64,000 nt of DNA from Madurella fahalii. Lineage: Eukaryota > Ascomycota > Sordariomycetes > Sordariales. The number at the start of each line of letters is the position of its first letter. The first letter of the stretch is position 1. The notes under the pieces were generated by a model. That model was not told the origin of the DNA. It searched no databases and saw only the letters and a program-made list of their open reading frames with translations. Where the stretch lies: positions 992,001-1,056,000 of the forward strand of contig CM056880.1 of NCBI GenBank assembly GCA_029876055.1. Reading direction: 5' to 3'. Made by a program: the position numbers and the translations under genes. This document shows, in pieces, positions 48,340-59,369 of the stretch.

Positions 48340-50182
48340 CGCCGGTCACGCCGCTGCAAGAATAGTGCTAAAGTACAAGAGTTGAACGTTCTCCGGCGAT
48401 ATCGTGGTCAAAGTTGTTGAGTGGTTTTCGCGAGTTTGAAATTCGTAGTCGTGGGACACGAGGCTCAAGAAATGGGCAAGGTACCTAAGGTAGGATTGCG
48501 GTAAGCTTGGGTGGGATTGATTACCTAGGGGTCAGGGTGCTTGAAGCCTAGAGTACAGTACCAACATACCTAATTACCTCACCGAAGGTATATTAGGTGC
48601 TGTATCTTTGAGGGGCTAGGTGGAAGCTGACAGCTTGACACTGCGCCGCACCATCACGGCACCGTTCGCCGCAAGCTGCAAAGCGCGTTCCGCAGGTTTT
48701 GCCTGGGGTTGGTCGTGATTCGCTGGATGTCGCTGCGGGCTAATTAGCATCCGGTTCAGCTTGTCAATAGTGGTATTACGCCATACTATTACTGTACAGA
48801 GGTACTTGGGAGCTTCTGGGGTCGGTGTCACAACCATCTCGAACCCGCCACTTCAACCTCCTAACAAACGTGATAGCCCTGTGCTTACCCATCGAGCACC
48901 CATCCTATCCGCATCCTTCTCTATGAATACTTGAACAATTCGTATACACGCTTGCATCTCTGCGAATTCTGTGCAGCAAGGCAAGTACTTTTACTCCATG
49001 GCCGTTTAGTTCTTCTACGGGTAGAGTAATCAAGCATACTTTATCTACTGGCTCTTTCATGCCACCAGCGGCCATCCGAAGCCCTCTACGCCTACTGAGT
49101 TGGGGAATACTGTCCCCCAGGGATCCTGGGCCCTCTGATTAGAAGGAGCCATTTCCTGGGATGCCACCGTAGAGCTAGGACTCGCGGGGGCCCATTTTTA
49201 TCTGCACCATAAGTAGGGTCTGCTAGGCCATTGGCCCTTGGACACGATACACAATTCGGCACCGTATTTCGCACTTGTTGCGCGCTCAATTTGGGAGCTC
49301 TTCTTGCATGCAAAGCAGTCCCCCTCTGATAAGAGGGGCCTCCATCTGCATATGTTGCTTTGATCTTGTCTGTGCTGCAGGAGGCTCCTGTTCTGGTTGC
49401 CTGGTCATGTCTGTCCGGCCGCAGGGCCGTCTTTGACCTCCACCCATTTTGATGGGTATGTGGGAGTGGATGTGAGTTTCCGCGTCATTTCAATACTCTA
49501 GGACATAACAGTCAGAACACTACGGTAGTGAAACGATGCAGAAACTCACATCTACTCTCACATACCCATCAAAACGAGGGCGTAACCAAAAACAATATAG
49601 GTAATATCGCTTCATAGTTGCTGTTGCTTTGGAAGACTTCCCTCCTTACTTAATACCCTGCCGTTTGCTCACTCTCATGGTATCACGCGGGACAAGCCTA
49701 GATGAGCTAGTGGGCAAACCTCCAGTATGCGTAGTTCAGTTTGGCATATTAATTCGTGTGATTCGAATTCAGCAGATCGACCGAATGTTGAGGTAGGCTA
49801 GCCGCGCCAGGTTTTATGCTTTCCGATGCCTACTTGTTACACGAAGGGGCTATAGTCATAGCGGCGAATTCACCACAACCCACAGTCTATCAACCGCAGT
49901 TGAGGGTGCCTCTATAAGGGTCAAGGATTCAAAGTGTGGAACTACCGAGCCCTACCTCACTCCTAGTTTTCCGCTCTATTTCCTCCCTTTTAATCCTTAC
50001 AATACGGGTAGCCGGTTTCGCTTACCCCCACACTGCTCCCTTGTTTTCCATACGCCAATACACCCCATTCTACACTACTATGACGCTTTACTTACACTAG
50101 TTCTCCAAGAGCCTGCGCTTGCCCACGGCCACAGGGCTTTAACCCCGCGACCCGCCTCCTTGACCCTATTCCCGTCCAGTCC
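48340..50182. other. Intergenic, AT-richer, with an inverted repeat
   Basis: About 1.8 kb between the HET gene's 5' end and the 3' end of the kinase-RBR gene. No gene is supportable. GTACAGTACC occurs near 48557. A long inverted repeat is listed separately. Confidence 0.5.
49447..49574. repeat. 37-bp imperfect inverted repeat (possible hairpin)
   Basis: The left arm 49447-49483 and the right arm 49538-49574 are reverse complements at 34 of 37 positions. All three mismatches are transitions (G/A or C/T). The 54-bp spacer could form a loop. Flanks show no obvious target-site duplication. It may be a foldback element remnant or a hairpin RNA. Confidence 0.85.
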
Positions 50183-53100
50183 TCACAGCCGGGCAGTCTG
50201 AATGAATATAGGCATATCCGTTGTGTTCCCCAGTTTCTCTACCCACGCATACACATCTCTCATAGGCAGTCCGCGCGTAGGCCGCCTCCCGCTACTACCC
50301 TTGCAGATGGCCATGGTGTCCTCGCTGTTTCTCCTCCCTTGAACCCAAAGTGTAGCTTCGGTTTCGACAGCTCCCGAGCTGGTCGACTCATTATCATCTT
50401 CGCATTGGCATTGCTGGTACCAGAGTTTGCATAAGCTACAAACCCAAGTGTGGCAACCTTCACTTCAAGGACGGTTAGTAGCGACGTGCGGCTGCTGAGC
50501 AGAAGTGGCTTGAGTAAACTCACCAATAAAGCCATTGCTGGCCCAGTCTGAAGCTAGTTCGGATTTGAATGTGGGGACAAAGAGTCATTGGATGGGGAGC
50601 AGTGGGATTAGCTTCATGTACATTCCAACGACGACCCCCCCGAGCGAAGTCAAACTCTCCTATTTCCCCCGCGTCGACGCTAAACGGCGCTCTTTCCATT
50701 GCCGGGAAACCAAGCGGGTTTGGTAAGTTAGGCGTAAACTTCTCCCCATATTTGGTGTAGTCTTGGGCGTCTCCCTCGGCGATCTTGGCGCGAGAGGCAT
50801 CAGGTTTGTACGACTCGCTGCGGGAGTCACCGGATTCCTCGTCTTTCCAGGGGCGGAACTCGATCTCTTCTCCTTTCAACATTCGATCCATATTCCCCAA
50901 TGCAATGAGAAGCTGTTTCAGATATTTGCCAGACGTTATCACGCCAGCGGCCAACCTCCGAATAGTCTCATCCCATCCACAGGTACATTTAATCGCTTCG
51001 AGGTCAAGTTCCTTGGTGCAGAACAGGCAATAATTGGTAAAGTAATACCCCGGGCTGAACTGGATTTGCTTGAGGTCCTTTGTCACAGGGCATGAGCTTT
51101 GGGTGAGACAGCCGGTGCAGTTGACGACTTGCTTCCAGACTGGTATCGCGGTGTCCGTAACCATCGGCGAACCGTTCCGGAGGCCATGATTATTTGGGCA
51201 TACCCATTGGCTGGTCCAGTGTTCCGAAACTGCATGCATCAGACGGCCGAGATCTGGGTCTTTGGCAGCCATCGCCTCAACTGCCGGGTGCATCCATATA
51301 TTGGCATTGCCGCAGCACATCGGGGGCAAGGGGTCGGGCGACAAGAGCGACAAAGCGAGGAGCTGAAACAGGCAGTTGCTGCAAATGTAGTGCCCACAGC
51401 TCATATACTCCTCCTCATAGTTCTGCGGAATTATACGTCCGAGCCCGCAAGAGCTGCAGCTGACGAAGATTGTTTTGACGGCGGGACGCGTTGGCGAGTT
51501 GACTCGCAGTCTGGAGCCTTCCAATGCTGGATAAGATTCGGCCGCGTCGTATGATGTCCAACTTGCTGAAGAAGATACCGAGTCCGTGTCAGCTCCGTCG
51601 TTGTCTTCGTTTGGCAGGCTCAGATCAGCAGCAGGAAACCTGACGTTGGGTAGCGCGACCAACTTATCTACATTGGTGGCAACAGACCCAGTGCCAAGGT
51701 CAAGCACTCCTACCGTTCTAGCACCGGGAGTGCGTCGGTCCAGCGTTTCGACAGTTTCACAAGTGTCTGGTCGGGATTTCGAAGCACCATCATCTGGTAG
51801 CGAAGGAGATGAGGGTTCTATCACTGCTAGAGAGTCTCGTGGGAGACAAGGTCTGTGGTCAACCTCTGACTCCTCCTGGCAGTCTTCTACCGATGGCTTC
51901 TGATATACTACAACTCTTTGTGGGCGAAGGATCATATCGTTGGAGGGAACAATGGTCGGCTCGGATGGCGTGCTCCAGGCCTTGGATGCCTCTGACATGT
52001 ACGTGTCTTGGACGTCAGCGGGAGGGTGACGAGGCTCCTGAGGACTAATTAGCCGGATTAGCATGGATGAGTATGCTGCCAATTGACATAAGCTCACCTC
52101 TGCTCGGCGCCGCGGGCTGTGGCCCCAAATGGCAGTCCCATCCAAGGGTCCTTCAGGGCCGACCTTGCCGAGAGCCGGTCTCGTGGAGATGGGACCATCA
52201 ACCTCTCGATGAAAGCTTTCCCCTCGTCAGAGACAAGGTGATCGACAAGGGGTTTAGACGGGAATGGGCGGTACCCTTCGGTGTACAGGAACATGTCACG
52301 GATGTTGGGGAAAGCCAAGTTGTTGGTGAGGATATTATATGCCACGGCACCCAAGGACCACATATCGACGGCGGAGGTGTAAGAAGTCACAGCGGTGTCT
52401 TCCTTGAACGTAAGGGCTTCCGGGGCGGCATAACCAAGAGTCCCTCGTTGAAGATTGGTCTGCAAGCTCATGCCATCTCCTCGGCGTCGCTTGGAGATTC
52501 CGAAATCGCCGATTTTGACGAACCAATCCGGCCCTGCCTCGACAACCATGATATTCTACAAAGAATATTAGACACATAGGAGAGATGTGACTTGAAAGGC
52601 AACGAACAGATGACGTACCCCCGGCTTCAGATCGCGGTGCACGAAGCCGTTGTCGTGCATAAAACCCAAGCCCTCAAGGACCTGGGAGCTGATGAGCCGA
52701 GCCTCCCTCTCTGGAAAGGGCCTGACGAGGTGGGTTTGTAAGTCGCCAAGTGCCAGGTATTCCATGGTGATAAACACGGAGTCTCCCAGTTCGAACCAGC
52801 CATTAGAGCGGACGAAGCAGTGCGAATACTGCGCACGAGTCAGCGAAGCGAATCCTCAAGCTCATCCACGGACAACAGACAATTTTATGGGAGAATTTGG
52901 CAATAGCCTCGAGTTCCATCATGTAATCCAGTTCCTGGCCCCGGACAACAAACTTCTTGAGCTCCTTGACGGCTCGCAACTTCGGCGGCCCGTCAGCGGC
53001 GCACCGCTCGAGGTATACGATGCCATATGCGCCGCGCCCCAATTCCTTCTCGCGAACCCATCGTTCCTCTCTACGAATGAAACGTTCCCGAGGTGAGCGA

Positions 53101-53204
53101 CCCTCTTCGCAGATGAAATGCCGGAAGAAGTCATGCTCAAATTCTGTTTCGATCCATGAGTCGCGAACGAGATCGGGGATGTGCCCGGGAAAGGAAGGGG
53201 GCAT
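50183..53204 (-). CDS. Protein kinase fused to an RBR-like (RING-IBR-RING2) module
   Basis: Predicted Ser/Thr kinase joined to a C-terminal cysteine-rich ubiquitin-ligase-like module. Exons on the minus strand: 53204-52881, 52828-52619, 52555-52098, 52044-50524 and 50462-50183, phases consistent, 930 aa. Kinase (about 50-330): glycine loop GRGAYGIVYLERC (56-63), RAVKELKKF (Lys80), VHRDLKPGNIMV (172), KIGDFGISK (195), GTLGYAAPEA. All catalytic residues are present, so it is probably active. A disordered acidic/Ser-rich linker follows (about 335-520). The C-terminal module has a RING1-like pattern: CSSC, MSCGHYICSNC and PPMCC (Cys 527, 530, 547, 552, 555, 574, 575; His 549). Next come Cys-rich pairs 613-686 (IBR position), then YCEGCHTWVCSLCKLWYQQC ending QCEDD (838-858), like the end of fungal RBR ligases. 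An upstream exon cannot be excluded. Divergent from a HeLo-like pseudokinase gene. Confidence 0.82.
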
Positions 53205-53765
53205 TTCTGGAGCGGGGCAGTCCGCAATCGGTCGATGCTATGGCGCAGGCCGGGGCTGCAGCTTCGGTGGCGGTACTGGCATGCTCAATGACGGGAAGTG
53301 GTTGGCGAGAGGGGGCCCGGCGACCCGTACAAAGTGAAGCTGGGAGTCTTGAGGCCACAACTAGGATAAGCCTTTGAGAGTGAGATTCGGTATTTTCCAT
53401 TCCTAGGTCGGGAAACACTCGGAAAGCAGTCCTCTGTCATTGTTCAGCCTTGCGGTGACGCGTGCTGCTGCCTCAGGCAGTGCTGCGTACAGTATTGTAG
53501 GCTTGGGAGGGAGCGTGGGGGGGCTTAAACCCCGCAACCAGCGCCCGTTTGTGGTGCTGTGGGCTGGCTCAAAGCGCCAAGGCAGATTCAGCTGCGGCCA
53601 ATCGCGGCAGCCGGGCAGGGTCCATTTGACGCTCAGCTCCAAGCAGAGTCGGATCAGTCCCTATCTACCTACCTACCTACCTACCTACGCCAAGTTTTAT
53701 ATGTTGCAAGTCGTGTATACCCGTATCCTAGGTAGCCACCGACACATGGCAACGCACGGGGCAGG
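53205..53765. promoter_or_regulatory. Bidirectional intergenic region between kinase-RBR and HeLo-like pseudokinase
   Basis: The 561 bp between the divergent start codons should drive both genes. It contains a (CTAC)n microsatellite at about 53664-53688, near the forward gene. A reverse-strand frame at 53137-53418 could hide an additional 5' exon of the kinase gene; I could not confirm it. Confidence 0.55.
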
Positions 53766-55437
53766 ATGGCCTCTGTAGAACTGATCCTCGCCGCAGTCGC
53801 TGCAGCAGACCTCTGTCTCAAGTAGGTGATACGGACCATGGACCACTGTTGCCACTTTGTCTAACCCGTGTTGGTGTGCCAGATATGGCACCCGTCTTGT
53901 CGGTGCCTATCAGACCGTAAAACACGCGGACGAGTCTGTCGGGGCTAGAGTCCTCGTCGTCGAGGCCATCTGGAGCCGGACTACCACCCAAATTGAGTTC
54001 GTGAAACGCATCGCCAAGTCTCTTGAGCCGGAACACTGTCGCATTCACTTCGAGGTGTTTGAGATGCTTCAAATCAGGCTAGCCAGAGCTGTTACCAAGA
54101 TCGAATCAGTGCTCGTCAAGGGCGATTCTGGCTTCACTGTTAACAAGGTCAAATATCTATTACAGCGCGATGCGATAGACCATGTCATCTCAGAGTTGGA
54201 GCAGTGGCAACGGATATTCGACCCGACCTGGTATTTGATTCTTCGGATGGGAGACAAGGCCGTCGACACCGAGCTGTCAAGCTTACCCACAATTGTTTCT
54301 TCTGAGGCGTTGGTGCCCTCGAGCCTCGCCCCAGCCCAGAAGTTCCGGGAAACGTTGCTGGGAGATCCCGAGGCAGTCGTGCACATCTCCCTCAGAGAAG
54401 ACGGCCTCAACTGGAAAGAGGGCGTAGAAATCGCCTATTCGACTTGTCGAATTATCCCACGAGCCGACCTCAAGAAGCGAAGAACCTACGTCGTGAATAC
54501 GATCATCTGTACACCAGACCTCGACATCGCCAGAACTAGAGCAGACGCTGAGGCCCTGGCAAAAAAGCTTTCACAAGTTGACCCTTCGGCATTCGGCCTG
54601 CTTTCCTGCAACGGGCTCATCAAGAGGAAAGACCGCAACACTCGCCAACTGAGTTCTCTCAACCTTGTCTTCCACATGCCGGAAAAGAAGGACACGCAGC
54701 CGGTCAGCCTACGCCATCTCCTGCTCCACGGCTCCAACTTCAGCCTGACCCGGATTTTGAACATTGCTCGGCAGCTAGCCGGCGCAGTAAGCTTCGTCCA
54801 CACGTGCGACTTTGTCCACAAGAACATCCGCCCCGAAACCGTCCTCGTCTTTCCGGACGAAACCTGCCCTCTCGGCTCGGCCTACCTCCTCGGTTTCGAC
54901 TCATTCCGCAGTGTCCACTTCCACACGCTACGGACTGGAGACGCAGCCTGGGAGCGCAACCTCTACCGGCACCCGTCCCGCCAAGGAATCTTTGCCCAGG
55001 ATGCATACGGTATGCAGCATGACGTGTATTCGCTCGGGGTCTGCCTCTTGGAACTCGGTCTCTGGAAAAGCTTCGTGATCTATGAATCGCCTGGACCCCA
55101 ACATCAAGACGGGGAGGACGGTAGTAGCGACGTTAATTCGGAACCGCTGCCCTCAGATGCTCTGGGTCTGGGTTTAGAGGACTTTACCTTTATGGGAAAC
55201 CAAGCGATGCAGTCGTCGCCAGCAATCAAGGATCACTTGGTAGAAATGGCGAGGTTGAGATTGCCGATGTGTATGGGAGACAAGTATACTGCCGTGGTGG
55301 TCACCTGTCTCACCTGCCTAGACCCAAGGAATGAGGATTTTGGCGACGAGGAAGACATGAAAGATGATGATGGGATTTTGATTGGGGTGAGGTTTATTGA
55401 AAAGGTCTTGCTCAAGCTAAGCGAAATCTCCTTTTGA
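53766..55437 (+). CDS. HeLo-like-domain pseudokinase
   Basis: Two exons, 53766-53821 and 53883-55437 (donor GTAGGT, acceptor CCAG), give 536 aa. The first exon supplies the N-terminus MASVELILAAVAAADLCLK|Y, a small hydrophobic helix like those beginning HeLo or HeLo-like (prion-inhibition/propagation) domains, whose relatives act as membrane-targeting death effectors in fungi. The helical region runs to about residue 150 (LLQRDAIDHVISELEQWQRI..FDPTWYLILRMGD). The rest is kinase-like: RHLLLHGSNFSLTRILNIAR, SFVHTCDFVHKNIRPETVLV, LGFDSFRS, NLYRHPSRQ, AYGMQHDVYSLGVCLLELGL. The catalytic HRD is HKN (about 331), DFG is replaced by GFD (about 355), and no clear glycine loop or VAIK lysine is visible. 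It is thus predicted catalytically inactive. The C-terminus is acidic. Similar architectures lie near NLR and HET genes in other fungi. Confidence 0.8.
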
Positions 55438-55706
55438 TAAACTGCAGGAGATTGAGGGCTAAGGAGATCGGAATAAATGCTGCGACAGCTACCGGCGCCC
55501 TATTTGCACATATATACGTAGGAACTAATTACGGTACCACTAGACCCGCCAGCCAACATGTATAGACACACTATGCTCGAGAGATTCCTATTAGACACGG
55601 CCGACTCGTAGAACGCATAGCCATTCCAAACTACTTACCTCACGACTCTACCAAAAAATAACTCAACAACCTTCCTTTGTCTCTCCTCCAACCCCTTCCT
55701 CTCCCG
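55438..55706. other. Short spacer
   Basis: Between the pseudokinase stop and a decayed frame on the same strand. No feature seen. Confidence 0.5.
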
Positions 55707-56363
55707 ATGGACGCTATCCAGGTCCCGCTAGTTGCATCTATTCTATGCCTAGCACCCCAAGCCGGCCGGATTGCCGCCGATATCACCGTCATTCGCGCCT
55801 AGAAGTCCCTGGTTTGGCACAGAGAAATGAAGGGATACGTGGAAGTTTACTGGAATCAAAAGACTGTTGGGGAGAGTATCAGATCATGTCTGGACCCGGT
55901 GGCGGCTGGCCATTTCGTGATGTCTTCTAAAGACAGGACACCGCTCGAAGCTCGCTTGATAACCCATCGTGTATAGCCACCCTTGGTGGGTGAGACTTTC
56001 CACCCAAGGCTAGCTAACCGATCGAGGGTCTTTTGGTTCATTTTCACAACCTATATCAAACCCCCTACCCGAGACGCCACGGTTTGGCTCGGGGATGTCA
56101 AACCCAATCTCGTAAGAGAAAAATTTGACTCATTGAGCCAGGAGAGCCGTAAAACGATGCTCAGCCCCGACTCAGACAGTGCTTCCATCCAGACCGCCTA
56201 CGGGAGTTATCCGGAGAGCAGTTCACCGCCCAACCGGAAACCGAGATCAGTACGCCGAACTCCAGACCCGGAGGACTATTCCACAGGTTTGAGGAAACAA
56301 CCCATCGCCGTGTCCCGGGGGCGCATACCTTTGAAGGGAGAAGATCCAATCTTGCCGCCGTGA
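55707..56363 (+). pseudogene. Decayed reading frame next to the HeLo-like pseudokinase
   Basis: One forward frame runs 219 codons from MDAIQVPLVASILCLAPQAG to a TGA at 56361-56363, broken only by two TAG stops (about 55800 and 55974). TAG is one C-to-T step from CAG. The hydrophobic, Ala/Ile-rich N-terminus resembles those of HeLo-like or fungal NLR N-terminal domains. Downstream text such as KGYVEVYWNQKTVGESIRSC and DSDSASIQTAYGSYPESSSP looks protein-like. I cannot name the family. Introns spanning the stops are an alternative, although no clear splice pairs were seen. Confidence 0.4.
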
Positions 56364-56903
56364 GTCCCAAGCTGTCAGGTCAATAATAATTATGGGCTAC
56401 TATCTGAGGTACTGCACACCTGTACTTTGTTGCCTACAGGAAGCTTATCTCTTTTGGATGAGGCACTTCGGTGTGTACAGTACCTAAGGTTGCTAATGTT
56501 GTCACACAGCAGGAACTTTGATAGTCTCTCGGCTATTAATTATTACGGTGTTCCTATGAGTAAAGTAAATCAGTATGTACCGTGAATCCAACTATCTGCG
56601 GAGGAATAGGCGGAGGTTTGTCGATCTGGTCTGGGGGTTACGCCTGGCGGTTAATCAGGTGGCCTGGTAGAGCTGTGATTAATGTGCGGGGCAACGTAAG
56701 GTACAGTACCTATTGTACTTACAGTACTGTACATTGCATCTTGCCACTTGGTGACGGCCCCCATCGCTCCGCAATCGCTCTCGCTGTCCCGACCTTGCAA
56801 GGCCGACCGCGCTTGGTTCTGGCCCCACTACGAGATCGATCTTCCAGCTCCACGGCTGAGCGTGTCTCATATTTGAATGATACCATATTGAACACTTTGC
56901 GCG
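56364..56903. other. Intergenic with repeated GTACAGTACC motifs
   Basis: About 540 bp upstream of the F-box-like orphan. GTACAGTACCT occurs at about 56477 and again at about 56701, the latter followed by a palindromic ACAGTACTGTAC. No gene seen. Confidence 0.5.
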
Positions 56904-58274
56904 ATGGACCAGACATTATCCGAACAGCTCCGTACAGGGACAGGCACCAGCAGCGGGCGGCAGCAGCCGTCATCGCCGCCGCCGCCCACCTCCCTGCTCG
57001 AATCACTGCCCACCGATGTGTTAGTGATGATCATGTCTGCCGCTCGCTCGACAGCCGACCTCCATTCGCTTATCCGCGCATCTCTCGCGCTCTACAAAGT
57101 CTTCCTGTCGGCCAAGCGAGGCGTGTTGATCAGCATTGTAGCCAGAGACCTCGGCCCCGCTCTGCGGGACGGTGTTGCCGCAACGCTGATAATCCCCACC
57201 AGGATCGAATCCCGGGCAGCAACGTATGCCAAGGAGTGTGAGTGCGCGATCCAGCGGTACGAGGCGCTGCCCCGCGGCGGTGGGGGGCTGGCGTTGACGA
57301 GGGGCCTGTCGACTGATGCGGTCGTCGCGCTCGTCCGCACGAACAGCAGCGTGCAGTTCCTCATCGACGAGTTGGCGGCGTCCAGGCTCCCGGCGCTGGG
57401 CAGGATACACCCAGACGCCGCCTCCCCGCTGACGGCCAACGAGCGCCAGCACCTCGCGCAAGCCCTGCTCCGTCACCAAGTCCTAGCGCGCCTCGGGGGC
57501 GGCCACCCCCGCCCGCACGAGACCGCGGTTATCCACAGGTTTTTTGGCCTCTCTTCACCTTGGGAGATGCACCAGCTCGCCGATGTCCACGGATTTCTAT
57601 GCGAGATGACGACGCGCGCGTTTGTGTGCTGCGAAGAACCCTGGAGGCCAAGCCGGGCGAACGCGTCGCTGGGGGAAGAGAAGGACGCAGCGCTCGGCGA
57701 CCTCGGCGTGCTGCACAGGAAGCTCGTCGCGGAGCGCGCCCGGATGGCGGCAGACCCAAGCCTGGTGGTGGTAGCCGAGGCGCACCGCCGCGTGCCGCCG
57801 GGCGGGATGGCGGTCCCGGCGCGCTTCAACTTCCTCATCGCGGGGCCGCTGCCGGCCCAGAAGGGGTCGGACCGCGTGGCTGAGGGATATCGGGAGCTCC
57901 GCGACGAGCTGTACCGGCGCGAGGACGCGATGCCGCTGTTGTTGGTTGCCGAGGAGGACGACGCCGACGCCGACGCTCCGCCCTTCGCTTGGGTCGACGC
58001 CCACCACGGGATCAACTGCCAACGCTGGGGCTGGCACGCGCGGAGGGAGGTGATGCCGGTGGGGCAGGCGGATACCACGGCACGCCAGCGCATCTGGATG
58101 CAGCAGAAGTTGGAGCTGTGGCGCTGGCTTGGGTTCGTGTTCTGGGACCGGGGCCGTGTGGAGCTGCTCAAGACCCGGCTGCCCGAGTACGCAACTGGAT
58201 GGCTCACAGTCGCACCGCCGCCCGACGGGGAGTGCAAGCTTTCCGAAAAGGTCCGGTTGCCGCGGCGGGGATGA
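56904..58274 (+). CDS. F-box-like orphan protein
   Basis: Single-exon frame of 456 aa starting with ATG (MDQTLSEQLRTGTG). After a Pro/Ser-rich leader, residues about 30-66 (LLESLPTDVLVMIMSAARST then DLHSLIRASLALYKVF) fit an F-box, which would recruit the protein to an SCF ubiquitin ligase. The remaining sequence is not a family I recognise. It has conserved-looking text such as FFGLSSPWEMHQLADVHGFL and DELYRREDAMPLLL, and a Trp-rich C-terminal part (HHGINCQRWGWHAR, WMQQKLELWRWLGFVFWD). The frame is long, GC-rich and free of stops, with strong codon-position bias, which supports a real gene. No intron is evident. The downstream substrate is unknown. Confidence 0.72.
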   Translation: MDQTLSEQLRTGTGTSSGRQQPSSPPPPTSLLESLPTDVLVMIMSAARSTADLHSLIRASLALYKVFLSAKRGVLISIVARDLGPALRDGVAATLIIPTRIESRAATYAKECECAIQRYEALPRGGGGLALTRGLSTDAVVALVRTNSSVQFLIDELAASRLPALGRIHPDAASPLTANERQHLAQALLRHQVLARLGGGHPRPHETAVIHRFFGLSSPWEMHQLADVHGFLCEMTTRAFVCCEEPWRPSRANASLGEEKDAALGDLGVLHRKLVAERARMAADPSLVVVAEAHRRVPPGGMAVPARFNFLIAGPLPAQKGSDRVAEGYRELRDELYRREDAMPLLLVAEEDDADADAPPFAWVDAHHGINCQRWGWHARREVMPVGQADTTARQRIWMQQKLELWRWLGFVFWDRGRVELLKTRLPEYATGWLTVAPPPDGECKLSEKVRLPRRG

Positions 58275-59369
58275 ACTCTAGGTGGGATGTAAGACAGCAT
58301 CCCCTATTGATACAGGGCTGCCTCTGTATTATTGATGGCAGAGTTGAGGATATACAAGGAGCCGAGCCAGCAAGGTATACTGCATTACCCAAGCTTTTAG
58401 CTCAACACTCCAAACTCTCCGACCCAGTCTTAGGCGGCACATCTGTTTTATGAGAGGCTCTGGGCTGGCTTGACCAGGGCAAGGTGTGGTGATTGGCCGT
58501 AACTTGCGACTCAGCGGAGTCGTCGGCGTCAGGCAGCATAATTTTCTGGGATGACTACTCCCCTTTTGCGAGAGTCCTGTTGTCAGTACGCCCTTAAGTA
58601 CTAGGCAACTGAGTCAACCCAGCGTAGACATGAGCTCTACTGTGTCCCGTCCTGCTCCGAGTAGCAGATACGCATAATAAGCATGAGCGGCCGCTGAGAC
58701 AATGTAGGTAAGGCACAAGAAGGGAACGCGGCCAACAGCTAGAGTAATACTGCCAAGAGCTACTGCTCTCAGATGCCACGCTCCTCAAGTTCCGGCGTGA
58801 ACTTGCGAAGATCGTGCAATGTTATTGAATCATAAAAGGGTTCTACATAGCTTCGGGAGGCGGAGGTGGTCGGCCGAACTTTTTTATCGATGCCCAGAAA
58901 CCCATCGACGCGATTTCAATTAAAGCGATACGATACTATAACGCAACTGGCCGCTCTAGCAGCAATGCCATCCGCCGAATTGCTGCGCAGCGTTGCTTCC
59001 GGCATGCGCGTTGGGTCTTGTCGAGAGCCGCGCTCCAATCAGACAGAGCGGCTCGTTGCAATGGGAACTTTGCGAGGCAGGGATCGGGGTTTGTAAGATC
59101 CTACTTTACTTATAACGACCAAGTCGACACCGCAATGGATATTGCTGCGGGAGTTCATAGCCCATCTCTTACGATATCACCCAGCACCGCTTCAACCACA
59201 GGAAAAAGTAGATAAAGGCAACTCCTCCTATTCGAGACACCATTAACAGGCCCTTTGATGTCCGAGTTCAGTAACTACATCACTCTTCCGCCTCACAATC
59301 TCACTCGCCCCAAGACATCACGCACCCACTTCCTAAGGCACTAAGTAGTACCGCAGCACCCAACCGAAG
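58275..59369. other. Intergenic, no gene recognised
   Basis: About 1.1 kb between two forward-strand genes, more AT-rich than the flanks. Only small frames without motifs. Confidence 0.5.

Noticed and set aside
49100..49420. Loose direct repeat around CCTCTGAT.AGA
   Set aside because: Too short and imperfect to support as a repeat or element end.
52919..53418. Possible additional 5' exon of the kinase-RBR gene
   Set aside because: A frame containing MENTESHSQ exists, but no convincing splice pair joins it in phase with the kinase start at 53204.
57473..58300. 275-codon reverse-strand frame
   Set aside because: Antisense to the F-box-like gene; Ser/Arg-rich composition typical of shadow frames. 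The forward frame has an ATG, an F-box and better composition, though neither is proven.
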